DNA of 28,098 nucleotides from Firmicutes bacterium UBA1535 (GTDB taxonomy: Bacteria; Bacillota; Clostridia; Tissierellales; Sedimentibacteraceae): positions 1,047 to 29,144 of the forward strand of contig DCPV01000230.1 of assembly GCA_002323775.1 (NCBI GenBank). Direction: 5' to 3'. The notes beneath the pieces were generated by a model. It saw only the letters and a program-made list of their open reading frames with translations, was not told the origin of the DNA and ran no database searches. Both the position numbers and the translations under genes were made by a program. Positions 14,801 to 22,946 of this stretch are shown here, one piece after another (position 1 is the first letter of the stretch; the number at the start of each line of letters is the position of its first letter).

Positions 14801-15427
14801 ATGGAAGATTATAAAATTGGCTCGATAATTTCATTCGGTGATTACAACTGGCGTGTGCTTGACACGCAAGAAAATGCAGTTTTAATTATAACTGAAGAAA
14901 TAATAGAACAACGTGCTTACCATGACGCTCGTAACGATATAACATGGGCTGACTGCTCGTTAAGAAAATATCTTAACGGTGAATTTTATGATAGATTCAC
15001 CGCAACTGATAAATCAAGAATTATTTCAGTATTAAATAAAAACTGCGATAATCAGTGGTATGGTTCAAGAGGCGGAGAAGATACATGGGATTACATATTT
15101 CTTTTAGATATTGAAGAAACAGTATGTAAATACTTTGGTGACAGCAGTAAAAACCTTGAAAATCGCAGTGCCAAACAACGATATTGGTTTCAAAAGAAAG
15201 ATGAAAACAACAGCAAGCGAAGATCGAAATTTGACGGGTATGTATGGTGGTGGTGGCTTCGGTCGCCCGGGCGTGACAATAGGAGAGCCGTATATATCCA
15301 CGGCGATGGCAATATAGGAATTCAGGGAAATGGCACTTTCCGTTACAGCAGCAACACGATTCACCCTTTAGCAGGTGATAACAGCGGCGGCGTTCGTCCA
15401 GCTTTGTGGCTAAAGTTGAAAGTGTAA
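14801..15427 (+). CDS. DUF6273 domain protein (sulfatase-modifying-factor/lectin-like repeat pattern)
   Basis: A 208-residue protein whose order of motifs fits DUF6273: FGDYNWRVLD near the N-terminus, ITWADCSLRKYLNGEFYDRF, WYGSRGGEDTWDYIFLLDIEE, a WWWWLRSPGRDNRRA core with four Trp in a row, and the closing GGVRPALWLKL. These W-L-R-S-P-G and G-V-R-P-A-L motifs are reminiscent of the FGE-sulfatase/C-type-lectin type of fold, which often displays variable binding surfaces. No signal peptide or TM segment, so it is cytoplasmic. It is translated directly after the MerR regulator (1-bp gap, shared RBS), suggesting that the sensed compound also concerns this protein. Function is not known. Confidence 0.8.
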   Translation: MEDYKIGSIISFGDYNWRVLDTQENAVLIITEEIIEQRAYHDARNDITWADCSLRKYLNGEFYDRFTATDKSRIISVLNKNCDNQWYGSRGGEDTWDYIFLLDIEETVCKYFGDSSKNLENRSAKQRYWFQKKDENNSKRRSKFDGYVWWWWLRSPGRDNRRAVYIHGDGNIGIQGNGTFRYSSNTIHPLAGDNSGGVRPALWLKLKV

Positions 15428-15501
15428 GTCTCGAACTGTGTTTAAAATGGTTTCAATATAGTTACAACATAAAATAAAAATTTAAAGGGAGAAATTTTAA
15501 A

Positions 15502-15978
15502 ATGAGCAAATACGAAAATGCAATGAAACTTATGGAGGAACGTTGTGGAAATGGTAAGGAAGAAGTTATTGCCCTTGCGACAATATCACTATCTTCGAAT
15601 GTTGCCGGCAATCCACGCCCTGCTGTCCGTATGGTTTGTGCTTATTATGAAGACGGCGTGTTTTATGTTTCTACAGACGCAAGAAAAAATAAAATGCTGC
15701 AAATTGAGAAAAATAACGAGGTTTCTGTCAGTGGCTTGGACTGGTACGCTTTACAGGGCACGGCTGAAAATCTAGGTTGGGTTAAGGACGAGAAGAATGC
15801 AGAAATCAGAGCGAAATTTAAAAAAATCTTCGATTGGTTCGATGAAGTTGGCGACGAGGACAATCCGAACTCAATCGTTCTGCGTATCATCCTAACAGAG
15901 GGTACGATTACTGACAACACAAAAAAATACGGTGAATGGAAATATGAGGTTGATTTTATCAATAAAACAGCGAAGTAA
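15502..15978 (+). CDS. pyridoxamine 5'-phosphate oxidase family (flavin-binding split-barrel) protein
   Basis: A 158-residue PPOX-like split-barrel protein. It shows the opening helix (AMKLMEERC), the strand pair VIALATISL and RPAVRMVCAYYEDGVFYVSTDA (FMN contacts in the family), then KMLQIEKNNEVSVSGLDWYALQGTAENLG and a C-terminal EVDFI. It probably binds FMN or a deazaflavin and reduces a small molecule; it lacks the extra C-terminal segment of true PdxH. RBS AAAGGGAG precedes ATG 15502, 74 bp after the DUF6273 gene with no terminator between, so it may be the third gene of the MerR operon. A terminator follows. Confidence 0.82.
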   Translation: MSKYENAMKLMEERCGNGKEEVIALATISLSSNVAGNPRPAVRMVCAYYEDGVFYVSTDARKNKMLQIEKNNEVSVSGLDWYALQGTAENLGWVKDEKNAEIRAKFKKIFDWFDEVGDEDNPNSIVLRIILTEGTITDNTKKYGEWKYEVDFINKTAK

Positions 15979-16022
15979 TTAAATCCGTAGTGAATGAGGG
16001 GTAAAAATATCCCACATAAAAG

Positions 16023-16059
16023 CATATCTCTTGGCACAGAGCCAAAAGGTATGTTTTTT
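16023..16059 (+). terminator. intrinsic terminator after the PPOX gene
   Basis: A 13-bp stem with one mismatch and one wobble (16023-16035 with 16041-16053), 5-nt loop, then six T. It separates this operon from the convergent MocR gene. Confidence 0.75.
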
Positions 16060-16084
16060 ATTTGAGTAATTTGTTTTTATTGGA

Positions 16085-17482
16085 TTAAAACCAAGCAGAG
16101 GACAAACGGACGATGCCCTCCAAAATTTCATCTTCTGATAAACTGCTGTATCCGATTAGAACCATATTATTGGAGTAGTTTTGTGCATTAATCCAATAAT
16201 TTGATACCGGATAAACTTTGACATCGACCTGGCTGGCAGCTTCTATGAGCTCGTGTTCGGACATACCATTATCTACTTCTAATAGAATATGCAAACCTGC
16301 GTTTTTGCCGTATATTGTAGTATGCTTGCTCATCTGACTATTTATAGTGCTGATTAATATATCATGCCTTCGTTTATTAGATACCGATATTTTATTCAGA
16401 AACCTATTCCAATGCCCTTGCTCCATAAAGTGATACATGACTTTCTGTTCAAGCCAAGGGATAGAGCAGTTATAATTTGAAAAATTGAAGTTGTATTTTT
16501 CTAGCAATGCTTGCGGTAAAACAACAAAACCCATTCGAAGACCAGGAGCAAGTGCTTTGGAAAAGCTGTTGATGTAAATTACCCGACCATTTTGGTCAAG
16601 TGAATGAATAGAGGGGATAGGCCTGCTGTTATAACGCAGTTCACTGTCATAATCATCCTCGATAATATATGCACCGTTTTGGTTTGCCCAATCTAAAAGG
16701 TGCAGGCGTTTATTGATAGGCATGACAATACCAGTGGGAAACTGATGTGATGGGGTCGTGTATAAAAGTTTTGTATCTAATACTTTTAGCTGCTCTAAAT
16801 CAATACCATCGCTTGCAAGAGAGACGGGGTTAAGCCTATAGCCATGATTGACAAAGATTTCTCTTGCACTATCAAAACTCGGATCTTCTATTGCAACAGT
16901 TTTCGTATCGAACAATTTGCAAATGAGGCTCAATGCAGACATTGCTCCGGAACAAAGAATAATCTGTTCTGGTCTGCAAATGACACCTCTGGATTCATGA
17001 AGATATTTCATAATCTGAATTCGAAGTGCCAAATCACCTTTTTTTTCATTATAATCAGTGATTCCCCTGACTTCATCGGACAGCAATACATAATTGAGTA
17101 GTTTTCGCCAAATACGAAGTGGAAAGTTTGCAATATCCAGTTTACCATATTGGAAATCATACTTTACAGTGTCCGATACTTGCACTTCTTCTACAACATT
17201 TGTAAAATCAAGCAGTTTAGCGTTTGGATGAACCATGTTTGGTATGTCTATCTTTTGCACTTTATAGCCACTGCCCACCTTTCCAAGAACATAACCTTCA
17301 GAACAAAGCTGCTGATACGCACTGTCAACAGTGTTTCTTGCGACCATGAGTGTTGCAGCCAATGTTCTGATTGATGGTAGCACACTTCCCTCGCATAATT
17401 CGCCAGATATAATTTTATTTTTTAATTGTTGATAAATTTGTATATATAACGGTTCATATGAATGTTTGTCTATAATTAACAT
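16085..17482 (-). CDS. MocR-type transcriptional regulator (GntR HTH + aminotransferase domain)
   Basis: A 465-residue chimera. Residues 1-75 are a GntR winged helix (YIQIYQQLKNKIISGELCEG, SIRTLAATLMVARNTVDSAY, GYVLGKVGSGYKV). Residues about 105-465 are a fold-type I aminotransferase domain with the PLP lysine Lys309 in SFSKALAPGLRMG, EDDYDSELRY (275-284) and TTPSHQFPTG (242-251), all intact. Such regulators bind PLP as effector or external aldimine and often control vitamin B6 or amino-acid genes. It is divergently transcribed from a PPOX-fold gene with a 115-bp shared control region, which is the usual arrangement between a MocR regulator and its target. GGAGG lies 7 bases before ATG 17482. 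Confidence 0.92.
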   Translation of the reverse strand: MLIIDKHSYEPLYIQIYQQLKNKIISGELCEGSVLPSIRTLAATLMVARNTVDSAYQQLCSEGYVLGKVGSGYKVQKIDIPNMVHPNAKLLDFTNVVEEVQVSDTVKYDFQYGKLDIANFPLRIWRKLLNYVLLSDEVRGITDYNEKKGDLALRIQIMKYLHESRGVICRPEQIILCSGAMSALSLICKLFDTKTVAIEDPSFDSAREIFVNHGYRLNPVSLASDGIDLEQLKVLDTKLLYTTPSHQFPTGIVMPINKRLHLLDWANQNGAYIIEDDYDSELRYNSRPIPSIHSLDQNGRVIYINSFSKALAPGLRMGFVVLPQALLEKYNFNFSNYNCSIPWLEQKVMYHFMEQGHWNRFLNKISVSNKRRHDILISTINSQMSKHTTIYGKNAGLHILLEVDNGMSEHELIEAASQVDVKVYPVSNYWINAQNYSNNMVLIGYSSLSEDEILEGIVRLSSAWF

Positions 17483-17521
17483 CTGCCTACCTCCAAATCG
17501 TACCTATACATATTTTAAAAA

Positions 17522-17572
17522 TTGTCACTTTTAATAGTAACAATTATACTGTATAATACAATAAAAAGTCAA
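17522..17572. promoter_or_regulatory. overlapping divergent promoters between MocR and PPOX genes
   Basis: On the + strand TTGTCA (17522-17527), 17-bp spacer, TATACT (17545-17550) would serve the PPOX gene. On the minus strand TTGACT (17567-17572), 18-bp spacer, TATAAT (17543-17548) would serve the MocR gene. The two -10 boxes overlap, so RNA polymerase cannot use both at once, and MocR binding could switch between them. A second TATAAT on the + strand is at 17552-17557. Confidence 0.6.
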
Positions 17573-17597
17573 GTTTTTATCAAGGAGGAACAAAACA

Positions 17598-18071
17598 ATG
17601 CAACACAGAATGAAAACCCATATGATGACAAAGGAAAAAATTGAGGATTTGCTGAATCGGACTGCAACGTGCAGCATCGCTACGCTGAATACGGATGGCA
17701 CGCCTTATGTCACACCAATGCACCATATCTATCACAACGGCTTTATTTATATGCACGGTCTGCCAAAGGGTACAAAGGTTGACAATATCAAAGCAAACCC
17801 TCGTGTAAGTATAACTGCGTATGAAATGGATAGCTTACTACTTGATCCAAGTGGAAAAGCCTGTGATACAAACACGAAATATGAAAGTGTAATTCTTTCA
17901 GGCATGGCTACCTTGGTTACAGATGTCGATTGTAAACAAGAAGTTCTAATGGAGATTGTAAAAAAATATACACCTCACCTTTCTGATACTATTTTGCTGG
18001 AAAATATGGTGAGAGGAACTGCGGTTATTCAGGTACAGATACTGGATATGACAGGAAAATATTACGATTGA
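17598..18071 (+). CDS. NimA-like pyridoxamine 5'-phosphate oxidase family protein
   Basis: A 157-residue flavin split-barrel protein with the pattern of the Pyridox_ox_2/NimA group. The opening IEDLLNRTATCSIATLNTDGTPYVTPM contains the barrel strands that bind flavin, then HHIYHNGFIYMHGLPKGTK, the core VSITAYEMD and the closing GTAVIQVQILDMTGKYY. NimA proteins reduce 5-nitroimidazoles, but most family members have unknown substrates, so resistance should not be assumed. RBS AAGGAGG before ATG 17598. It lies opposite the MocR regulator, which probably controls it. A terminator follows the stop. Confidence 0.85.
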   Translation: MQHRMKTHMMTKEKIEDLLNRTATCSIATLNTDGTPYVTPMHHIYHNGFIYMHGLPKGTKVDNIKANPRVSITAYEMDSLLLDPSGKACDTNTKYESVILSGMATLVTDVDCKQEVLMEIVKKYTPHLSDTILLENMVRGTAVIQVQILDMTGKYYD

Positions 18072-18116
18072 GGATGTAAAACAAATAAGATATCTTTTCT
18101 GACATAATTTTATACC

Positions 18117-18160
18117 AAAAGACATAGCATTTTTATCAAATGAATAGCATGTCTTTTTTT
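18117..18160 (+). terminator. terminator after the NimA-like gene
   Basis: AAAAGACAT (18117-18125) pairs with ATGTCTTTT (18149-18157), with an inner CATTT/AAATG stem, and ends in seven T. Confidence 0.6.
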
Positions 18161-18371
18161 ATTTGGAGAAATAGGACTATTCATTATTGTTCCAAACTTT
18201 ACATATAATGCAGAAAAATCCTGAGACAAAATCTAAGGATTTTTATTTTTATAAAAAAATATTATAAATTCCAAAAATAATTCTTGATTTTATTTTATTT
18301 TTGGAATAAAGTATCTATGCAATACATATATATTTAAGGTCAAAAGAGATGATAAATAACGGTGAAATATG

Positions 18372-18446
18372 TGCCGAGACTATGCACAAGTTCCAGTCTT
18401 TCTAAAAAAGAGAGACTGATGTTCTTGTGCAATAAAAGCATTGGCA
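18372..18446 (+). ncRNA. candidate structured leader RNA of alr
   Basis: Three nested helices stack into one long hairpin with asymmetric internal loops. P1 is TGCCGA (18372-18377) with TTGGCA (18441-18446); P2 is TGCACAAG (18383-18390) with CTTGTGCA (18424-18431), perfect; P3 is CAGTCTTTCT (18394-18403) with AGAGAGACTG (18409-18418), one wobble, loop AAAAA. The joining segments are GACTA, TTC, ATGTT and ATAAAAGCA. It ends 55 nt before the alr start codon and has no T-run, so it is not a terminator. The shape suggests a riboswitch, protein-binding element or mRNA stabiliser; I match it to no known class. Confidence 0.5.
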
Positions 18447-18501
18447 TAATCATAGTATGAAAGCTGAATTAGTAGAAACTATATGGAGGGTTGAAGAAAA
18501 A

Positions 18502-19755
18502 ATGATGAGCAGTGAGAAAGTAAGCATAGAATGTGCAGATGAGAATTCAGATTTTTTAGGGGACGTTTGTATCGCTTCTGAAGATGAGTTTATTGGAATG
18601 ACAATAAATAATACTAATATAGACGTGAAAAATAGAGCGGCGTGGGTTGAAATAGATACAAAAAAGGCAATTTATAATTTTGAACAAATAAAAAAAAGAG
18701 CTAGAGAAATAAATGAAAACGTTAAAATATGTGCTGTTGTAAAAGCAAATAGCTACGGCATGGGGGCTGTAGAGCTTTCAAAGCTATATGTTGAAAGCGG
18801 AGTTGATATGCTTGGTGTAGCTACATTTGCAGAGGCGTTGGAACTCAGAAATGCTTTAAAAACTCAAGATATTTTAATTCTTGGATATACTCCTGATGCT
18901 GCTTTTAAAGAAGCAGTGATGAATAACATAATATTAACAATATATACACATGAACAAGCTGCTTATCTGAATAAAATAGCTGAGGAGCTTGACAAAACAG
19001 CAAGAATCCATATAAAGGTTGAAACCGGAATGAATAGACTTGGTTTCATAACAACACCTGAAAGTGCGGATATAATAAAAAGTATTAGTGAGCTTAGCAA
19101 TGTAAATATTGAAGGTATATTCACTCACTTTGCAAGTGCTGATGATAAGGATAAATCTGTTGCACATATGCAGATGAAAGCATTTCAATATTTTATAGAT
19201 TTGCTAAAACAAAGAAACGTGGATATACTAATAAAACACGCTGCTAATAGTGCAGCCATAATCGATTTGCCGGAATATCATTTTGATATGATTAGACCGG
19301 GTATAGTGCTCCTTGGTTTTTATCCCTCAGATGAGGTAAATAAGGATAATTTGAGAATTGAGCCTTGTATTACGCTAAAGGCAAAGCTTGCAAATGTTAA
19401 AAATGTTCCAGCTAATACCGGAATAAGCTATAAGCATACTTTCAAGACAAAAAAACCAGCAGTAATTGGGACAGTTCCTATAGGATATGCAGATGGCTTT
19501 TCAAGAAGCCTTTCTAATAATTATTATGTTATGGTAAATGGAAAAAAATGCTTGCTTGTAGGAAGAATTTGCATGGACCAATTTATGATAGACCTATCAA
19601 ATATTGACAAGCCAAAAATTGGTGATGAGGTTATAATATATGGAAACAGTCACGACGGTGCATTATCAATAGAAGATGTCGCTAATATGAGGAGTACAAT
19701 TTCATATGAAATTGCTTCCACTTTATCTTTTAGATTGCCAAGAAAGTATATTTAG
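18502..19755 (+). CDS. alr: alanine racemase
   Basis: A 417-residue PLP enzyme that interconverts L- and D-alanine for peptidoglycan. The PLP lysine is Lys81 in VVKANSYGMGA; other family motifs are HIKVETGMNRLGF, IEGIFTHFASAD, the catalytic tyrosine region TGISYKHTF, VPIGYADGFSR and VGRICMDQFMIDL. I choose ATG 18502 because GGAGGG lies 11 bases upstream; the frame is open to an ATG at 18457 that has no RBS. Even so the protein carries an acidic N-terminal extension of about 43 residues before the usual RAAWVEID start, which is unusual. A structured leader precedes it. It is followed by an AGAGTGA/TCACTCT hairpin (19769-19792 region) and then glyA. Confidence 0.93.
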   Translation: MMSSEKVSIECADENSDFLGDVCIASEDEFIGMTINNTNIDVKNRAAWVEIDTKKAIYNFEQIKKRAREINENVKICAVVKANSYGMGAVELSKLYVESGVDMLGVATFAEALELRNALKTQDILILGYTPDAAFKEAVMNNIILTIYTHEQAAYLNKIAEELDKTARIHIKVETGMNRLGFITTPESADIIKSISELSNVNIEGIFTHFASADDKDKSVAHMQMKAFQYFIDLLKQRNVDILIKHAANSAAIIDLPEYHFDMIRPGIVLLGFYPSDEVNKDNLRIEPCITLKAKLANVKNVPANTGISYKHTFKTKKPAVIGTVPIGYADGFSRSLSNNYYVMVNGKKCLLVGRICMDQFMIDLSNIDKPKIGDEVIIYGNSHDGALSIEDVANMRSTISYEIASTLSFRLPRKYI

Positions 19756-19907
19756 TGTATAATATATAGAGTGAGTTAAAAATTCACTCTGGAAATAATA
19801 TTAAAAAACTTTATTGTATAATTAGGAGGAAATCTTATTCCTATTGATTATACCAAGATTATAAATGGGAATTAAAACCTAAAAAATAAAAACAGAGGAG
19901 AAGACAA

Positions 19908-21134
19908 ATGAATTTAGATTTAATTAAAGAATTTGATAGCGAACTTTATAATGCTATGATGGAAGAAAAAGAAAGACAAGAAACTAATATTGAGCTTATT
20001 GCTTCTGAAAACTTCGTTTCAGAGAGAGTATTGCAAGCAGCAGGAAGTCATTTAACTAATAAATATGCTGAAGGTTATCCTGGAAAAAGATATTATGGTG
20101 GTTGTGAATTCGTTGATAAGGTTGAAAATTTAGCAATCGATAGATTAAAGAAATTGTTTAATGCAGACCATGCAAATGTTCAGCCTCACTCAGGCTCAAA
20201 CGCTAACTTTGGAGTATATTTCTCAATTTTAATGCCTGGAGATAAAATACTTGGTATGGACTTATCACACGGTGGACACTTAACTCATGGATCACCTGTT
20301 AATATGTCAGGAAAATATTTTGATGTTAAATTCTACGGAGTTAATAAGGAAACTGAAAAAATTGATTATGATGAAGTAAGAGCTATAGCTAAAAAGGAAC
20401 AGCCAAAGCTGATAGTTGCCGGAGCAAGTGCTTACCCAAGAGCGATAGATTTTAAAGCTTTCAGAAGTATAGCTGATGAAGTTGGAGCATATTTCATGGT
20501 TGATATGGCTCATATCGCTGGACTTGTAGCAGCAGGCTTACATGCAAATCCAATGGAGTATGCTGATTTTGTAACAACAACTACACACAAAACACTAAGA
20601 GGACCAAGAGGAGGCGCTATACTTTGCAAGGCAGATTTCGCTAAGCAAGTTGATAAAGCGATATTCCCTGGAATACAAGGTGGACCGCTTGAGCATATTA
20701 TAGCTGCTAAGGCAATATGCTTTGAAGAAGCATTAAGACCAGAATTTAAAGAATACCAAAAATCAGTTGTAGAAAATGCTCAAATATTAGCACAAGCATT
20801 AACTGAAAAGGGATTTAGATTAGTTTCTGGCGGAACTGATAATCACTTGATGCTATTAGATTTAAGAAATAAGGATATAACAGGAAAAGATGCTGAAAAG
20901 CTTCTTGATGAGATACATATAACTACAAACAAGAATACTATTCCTTTTGATCCTCAATCTCCATTTATAACAAGTGGACTAAGAATTGGAACTCCTGCAA
21001 TAACAACAAGAGGAATGAAGAAAGCAGAGATACTAGAGCTAGCTGACATCATGGACCTAGCAATAAGCAAAAAGGCTGACTTATCTACATTAAAGGGCAG
21101 AGTTCTTGAATTGACAAAGAAATTTAATAAATAA
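19908..21134 (+). CDS. glyA: serine hydroxymethyltransferase
   Basis: A 408-residue fold-type I PLP enzyme that converts serine plus tetrahydrofolate to glycine plus 5,10-methylene-THF, the main source of one-carbon units. Motifs include [51 protein letters not shown], the [12 protein letters not shown] strand, PLP Lys228 in [13 protein letters not shown] and the C-terminal [12 protein letters not shown]. Full length. RBS GAGGAGAAG before ATG 19908. The 150-bp leader holds TATAAT at 19817-19822 with no good -35. A strong bidirectional terminator follows. Confidence 0.97.
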   Translation: MNLDLIKEFDSELYNAMMEEKERQETNIELIASENFVSERVLQAAGSHLTNKYAEGYPGKRYYGGCEFVDKVENLAIDRLKKLFNADHANVQPHSGSNANFGVYFSILMPGDKILGMDLSHGGHLTHGSPVNMSGKYFDVKFYGVNKETEKIDYDEVRAIAKKEQPKLIVAGASAYPRAIDFKAFRSIADEVGAYFMVDMAHIAGLVAAGLHANPMEYADFVTTTTHKTLRGPRGGAILCKADFAKQVDKAIFPGIQGGPLEHIIAAKAICFEEALRPEFKEYQKSVVENAQILAQALTEKGFRLVSGGTDNHLMLLDLRNKDITGKDAEKLLDEIHITTNKNTIPFDPQSPFITSGLRIGTPAITTRGMKKAEILELADIMDLAISKKADLSTLKGRVLELTKKFNK

Positions 21135-21147
21135 ACTTTATAAATAT

Positions 21148-21187
21148 AAAACCCCTGAAATATCAATAAAATATTTCAGGGGTTTTT
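21148..21187. terminator. bidirectional terminator between glyA and the chemoreceptor gene
   Basis: A 16-bp perfect stem (21148-21163 with 21171-21186) with A-run on one side and T-run on the other, loop CAATAAA. It can stop glyA transcription on the + strand and the convergent chemoreceptor operon on the minus strand. Confidence 0.9.
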
Positions 21188-21200
21188 GTATTTTTATTAA

Positions 21201-22946
21201 TTAAGCTTCTTCTTCACTATACTCCATATATTCCGTATCTTCATTTTCTACATGTTCTGTGTATCCCATTGTAGAGCGACTTAATTCAAACTGGTTAATC
21301 AATGATTTCATAGTTGCTGCTTGTCCGCTTAATTCTTCACTTGCTGCTGCACTTTCTTGTGATGTTGCAGAGTTTGTCTGAACTACTGAGGAAATTTGAT
21401 CAACGCTTTGTGAAATTTGTGAAATATATTTTGCTTGATCATTTGAAGTTGCTGCTATCTTCTCTACCATTTCTAATATTTGATCAGAAACCTTAGCAAC
21501 CTCACCAAATGCTTTGTTTGTATTTTCCGCTAATTTTTCTCCGTGTGACACATAACGTATAGAGTTTTCAATTAATTCAGCAGTATCCTTAGCTGCATCA
21601 GCAGATTTCTGTGCCAAATTACGAACTTCATCTGCAACAACGGCAAAGCCTTTTCCAGCAGTACCAGCACGAGCTGCTTCAACTGCTGCATTTAATGCTA
21701 AAATATTTGTTTGGAAAGCAATATCATCAATTGCCTTAATAATTTTTTGAATATTTTCAGATGCTACAGCTATATCTTTAATAGCTTGTACCATTTGCTT
21801 CATCTCAGATTGACTCTTTAAAACAACCTTACCTGCTTGTTTTCCTAAATCATTAGCAGTTTGAGAGTATTTAGCTGTCTGAGAAATTTGATTAGTTATT
21901 TCAGTAATATTTGCAGATAATTCTTGTATGCTGCTTGCTTGTTCTTCTGCTCCTTGAGCTAATGTTTGAGAGCCTAGGGCTACTTGGTCTGCACCTGATC
22001 CAACTTGATTAGACGCTAAGTCTAATTCAAGCAAGGTATTGTTCATGTCATTTTGAAACTTTTCGAAAGATTTCTTTATATTTGCGAAATCTCCAAGGAA
22101 ATTAATACTATATTCAGAATTGAAATTACCTTTAGAGAATTCTGACATTCCATAATCAATAGCATTAATATATTTTAATATTTCACTGAAGCTAAAATTA
22201 ATGTTTTCAGCAAGTTCACCAAATTCATTTTTAGCATCGTAATCAACACTTGTGCTTAAATTACCTTTAGACAATTCAGATACAGCATCTTTTATTTTAT
22301 TTGTAGCTCCTGTTATGTTAAATGTTGTTTTAAGTGCGAAATAAATGCTTGTAGAAATTACCAACACAAATACAACAACTGAGATTGCAATAAAAGTAAT
22401 AATCATTCTATCTGTATTTTTTTGAGCAGAATTACTTTGCTCGGCTGTTTTTGCTTCGATTTCTACTGCTATTTCTGCAAGTACTTTTAGAGCCGGAGAG
22501 CATTCTTCTAATACTATAGATTTTGCTGCTTGTCTATTGTTTGCATCAATTTGTTCAACTGCATCATTTGACAGCTTAATCCAATCATTAAAGGCGCTTT
22601 CATATCTAGCATAAGTACCATCAGCTTCTCCATATGTATTTTTTAAAATTTCCATTTGTTCTTTTATAGCATTAACAGATATGCTAATTTGCTCTTTAAA
22701 TATTGAAGAATCTTCTCTGCTATTTGAAAGAATCATCTCGTCTAAATTTCGAGCAGCTATGTTTGCTTCTATCCTACAGGTTTTAGCAGCACTCTCAGCT
22801 AGTAAAACTTTTTTAGCAAGAATGTCTACAGATGCCTTTGTCTGAATTAGACCTACAATTCCAACAGCTGTTATAACTACAGCTAAAACAATGATTAAAG
22901 AAAATACCATAAGCAAGTATGGCTTTATCTTCATTTTTTTAAACAT
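21201..22946 (-). CDS. methyl-accepting chemotaxis protein (4-helix-bundle sensor)
   Basis: A 581-residue transmembrane chemoreceptor. TM1 spans about 10-36, then comes an all-helical periplasmic-type sensor of about 145 residues (4HB_MCP-like, Ala/Glu/Asn-rich), TM2 about 181-206, a HAMP region, a second HAMP-like segment (about 265-305) and a long signalling coiled coil. The hairpin tip that contacts CheA/CheW is present ([20 protein letters not shown], then [20 protein letters not shown]). The C-terminal tail is very acidic ([14 protein letters not shown]) and does not match a CheR-binding NWETF pentapeptide. AAGGAGG precedes its ATG, which overlaps the last 8 bases of the upstream chemoreceptor gene, so the two are coupled. 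Confidence 0.93.
   Translation of the reverse strand: MFKKMKIKPYLLMVFSLIIVLAVVITAVGIVGLIQTKASVDILAKKVLLAESAAKTCRIEANIAARNLDEMILSNSREDSSIFKEQISISVNAIKEQMEILKNTYGEADGTYARYESAFNDWIKLSNDAVEQIDANNRQAAKSIVLEECSPALKVLAEIAVEIEAKTAEQSNSAQKNTDRMIITFIAISVVVFVLVISTSIYFALKTTFNITGATNKIKDAVSELSKGNLSTSVDYDAKNEFGELAENINFSFSEILKYINAIDYGMSEFSKGNFNSEYSINFLGDFANIKKSFEKFQNDMNNTLLELDLASNQVGSGADQVALGSQTLAQGAEEQASSIQELSANITEITNQISQTAKYSQTANDLGKQAGKVVLKSQSEMKQMVQAIKDIAVASENIQKIIKAIDDIAFQTNILALNAAVEAARAGTAGKGFAVVADEVRNLAQKSADAAKDTAELIENSIRYVSHGEKLAENTNKAFGEVAKVSDQILEMVEKIAATSNDQAKYISQISQSVDQISSVVQTNSATSQESAAASEELSGQAATMKSLINQFELSRSTMGYTEHVENEDTEYMEYSEEEA

Noticed and set aside
15104..15364. Alternative ORFs on both strands inside the DUF6273 gene
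   Set aside because: The main frame has the DUF6273 motifs throughout and is linked to the MerR gene; the others have no support.
14801..15427. DUF6273 protein as the variable target of a diversity-generating retroelement
   Set aside because: No reverse transcriptase, template repeat or adenine-biased variable repeat is seen in the window.
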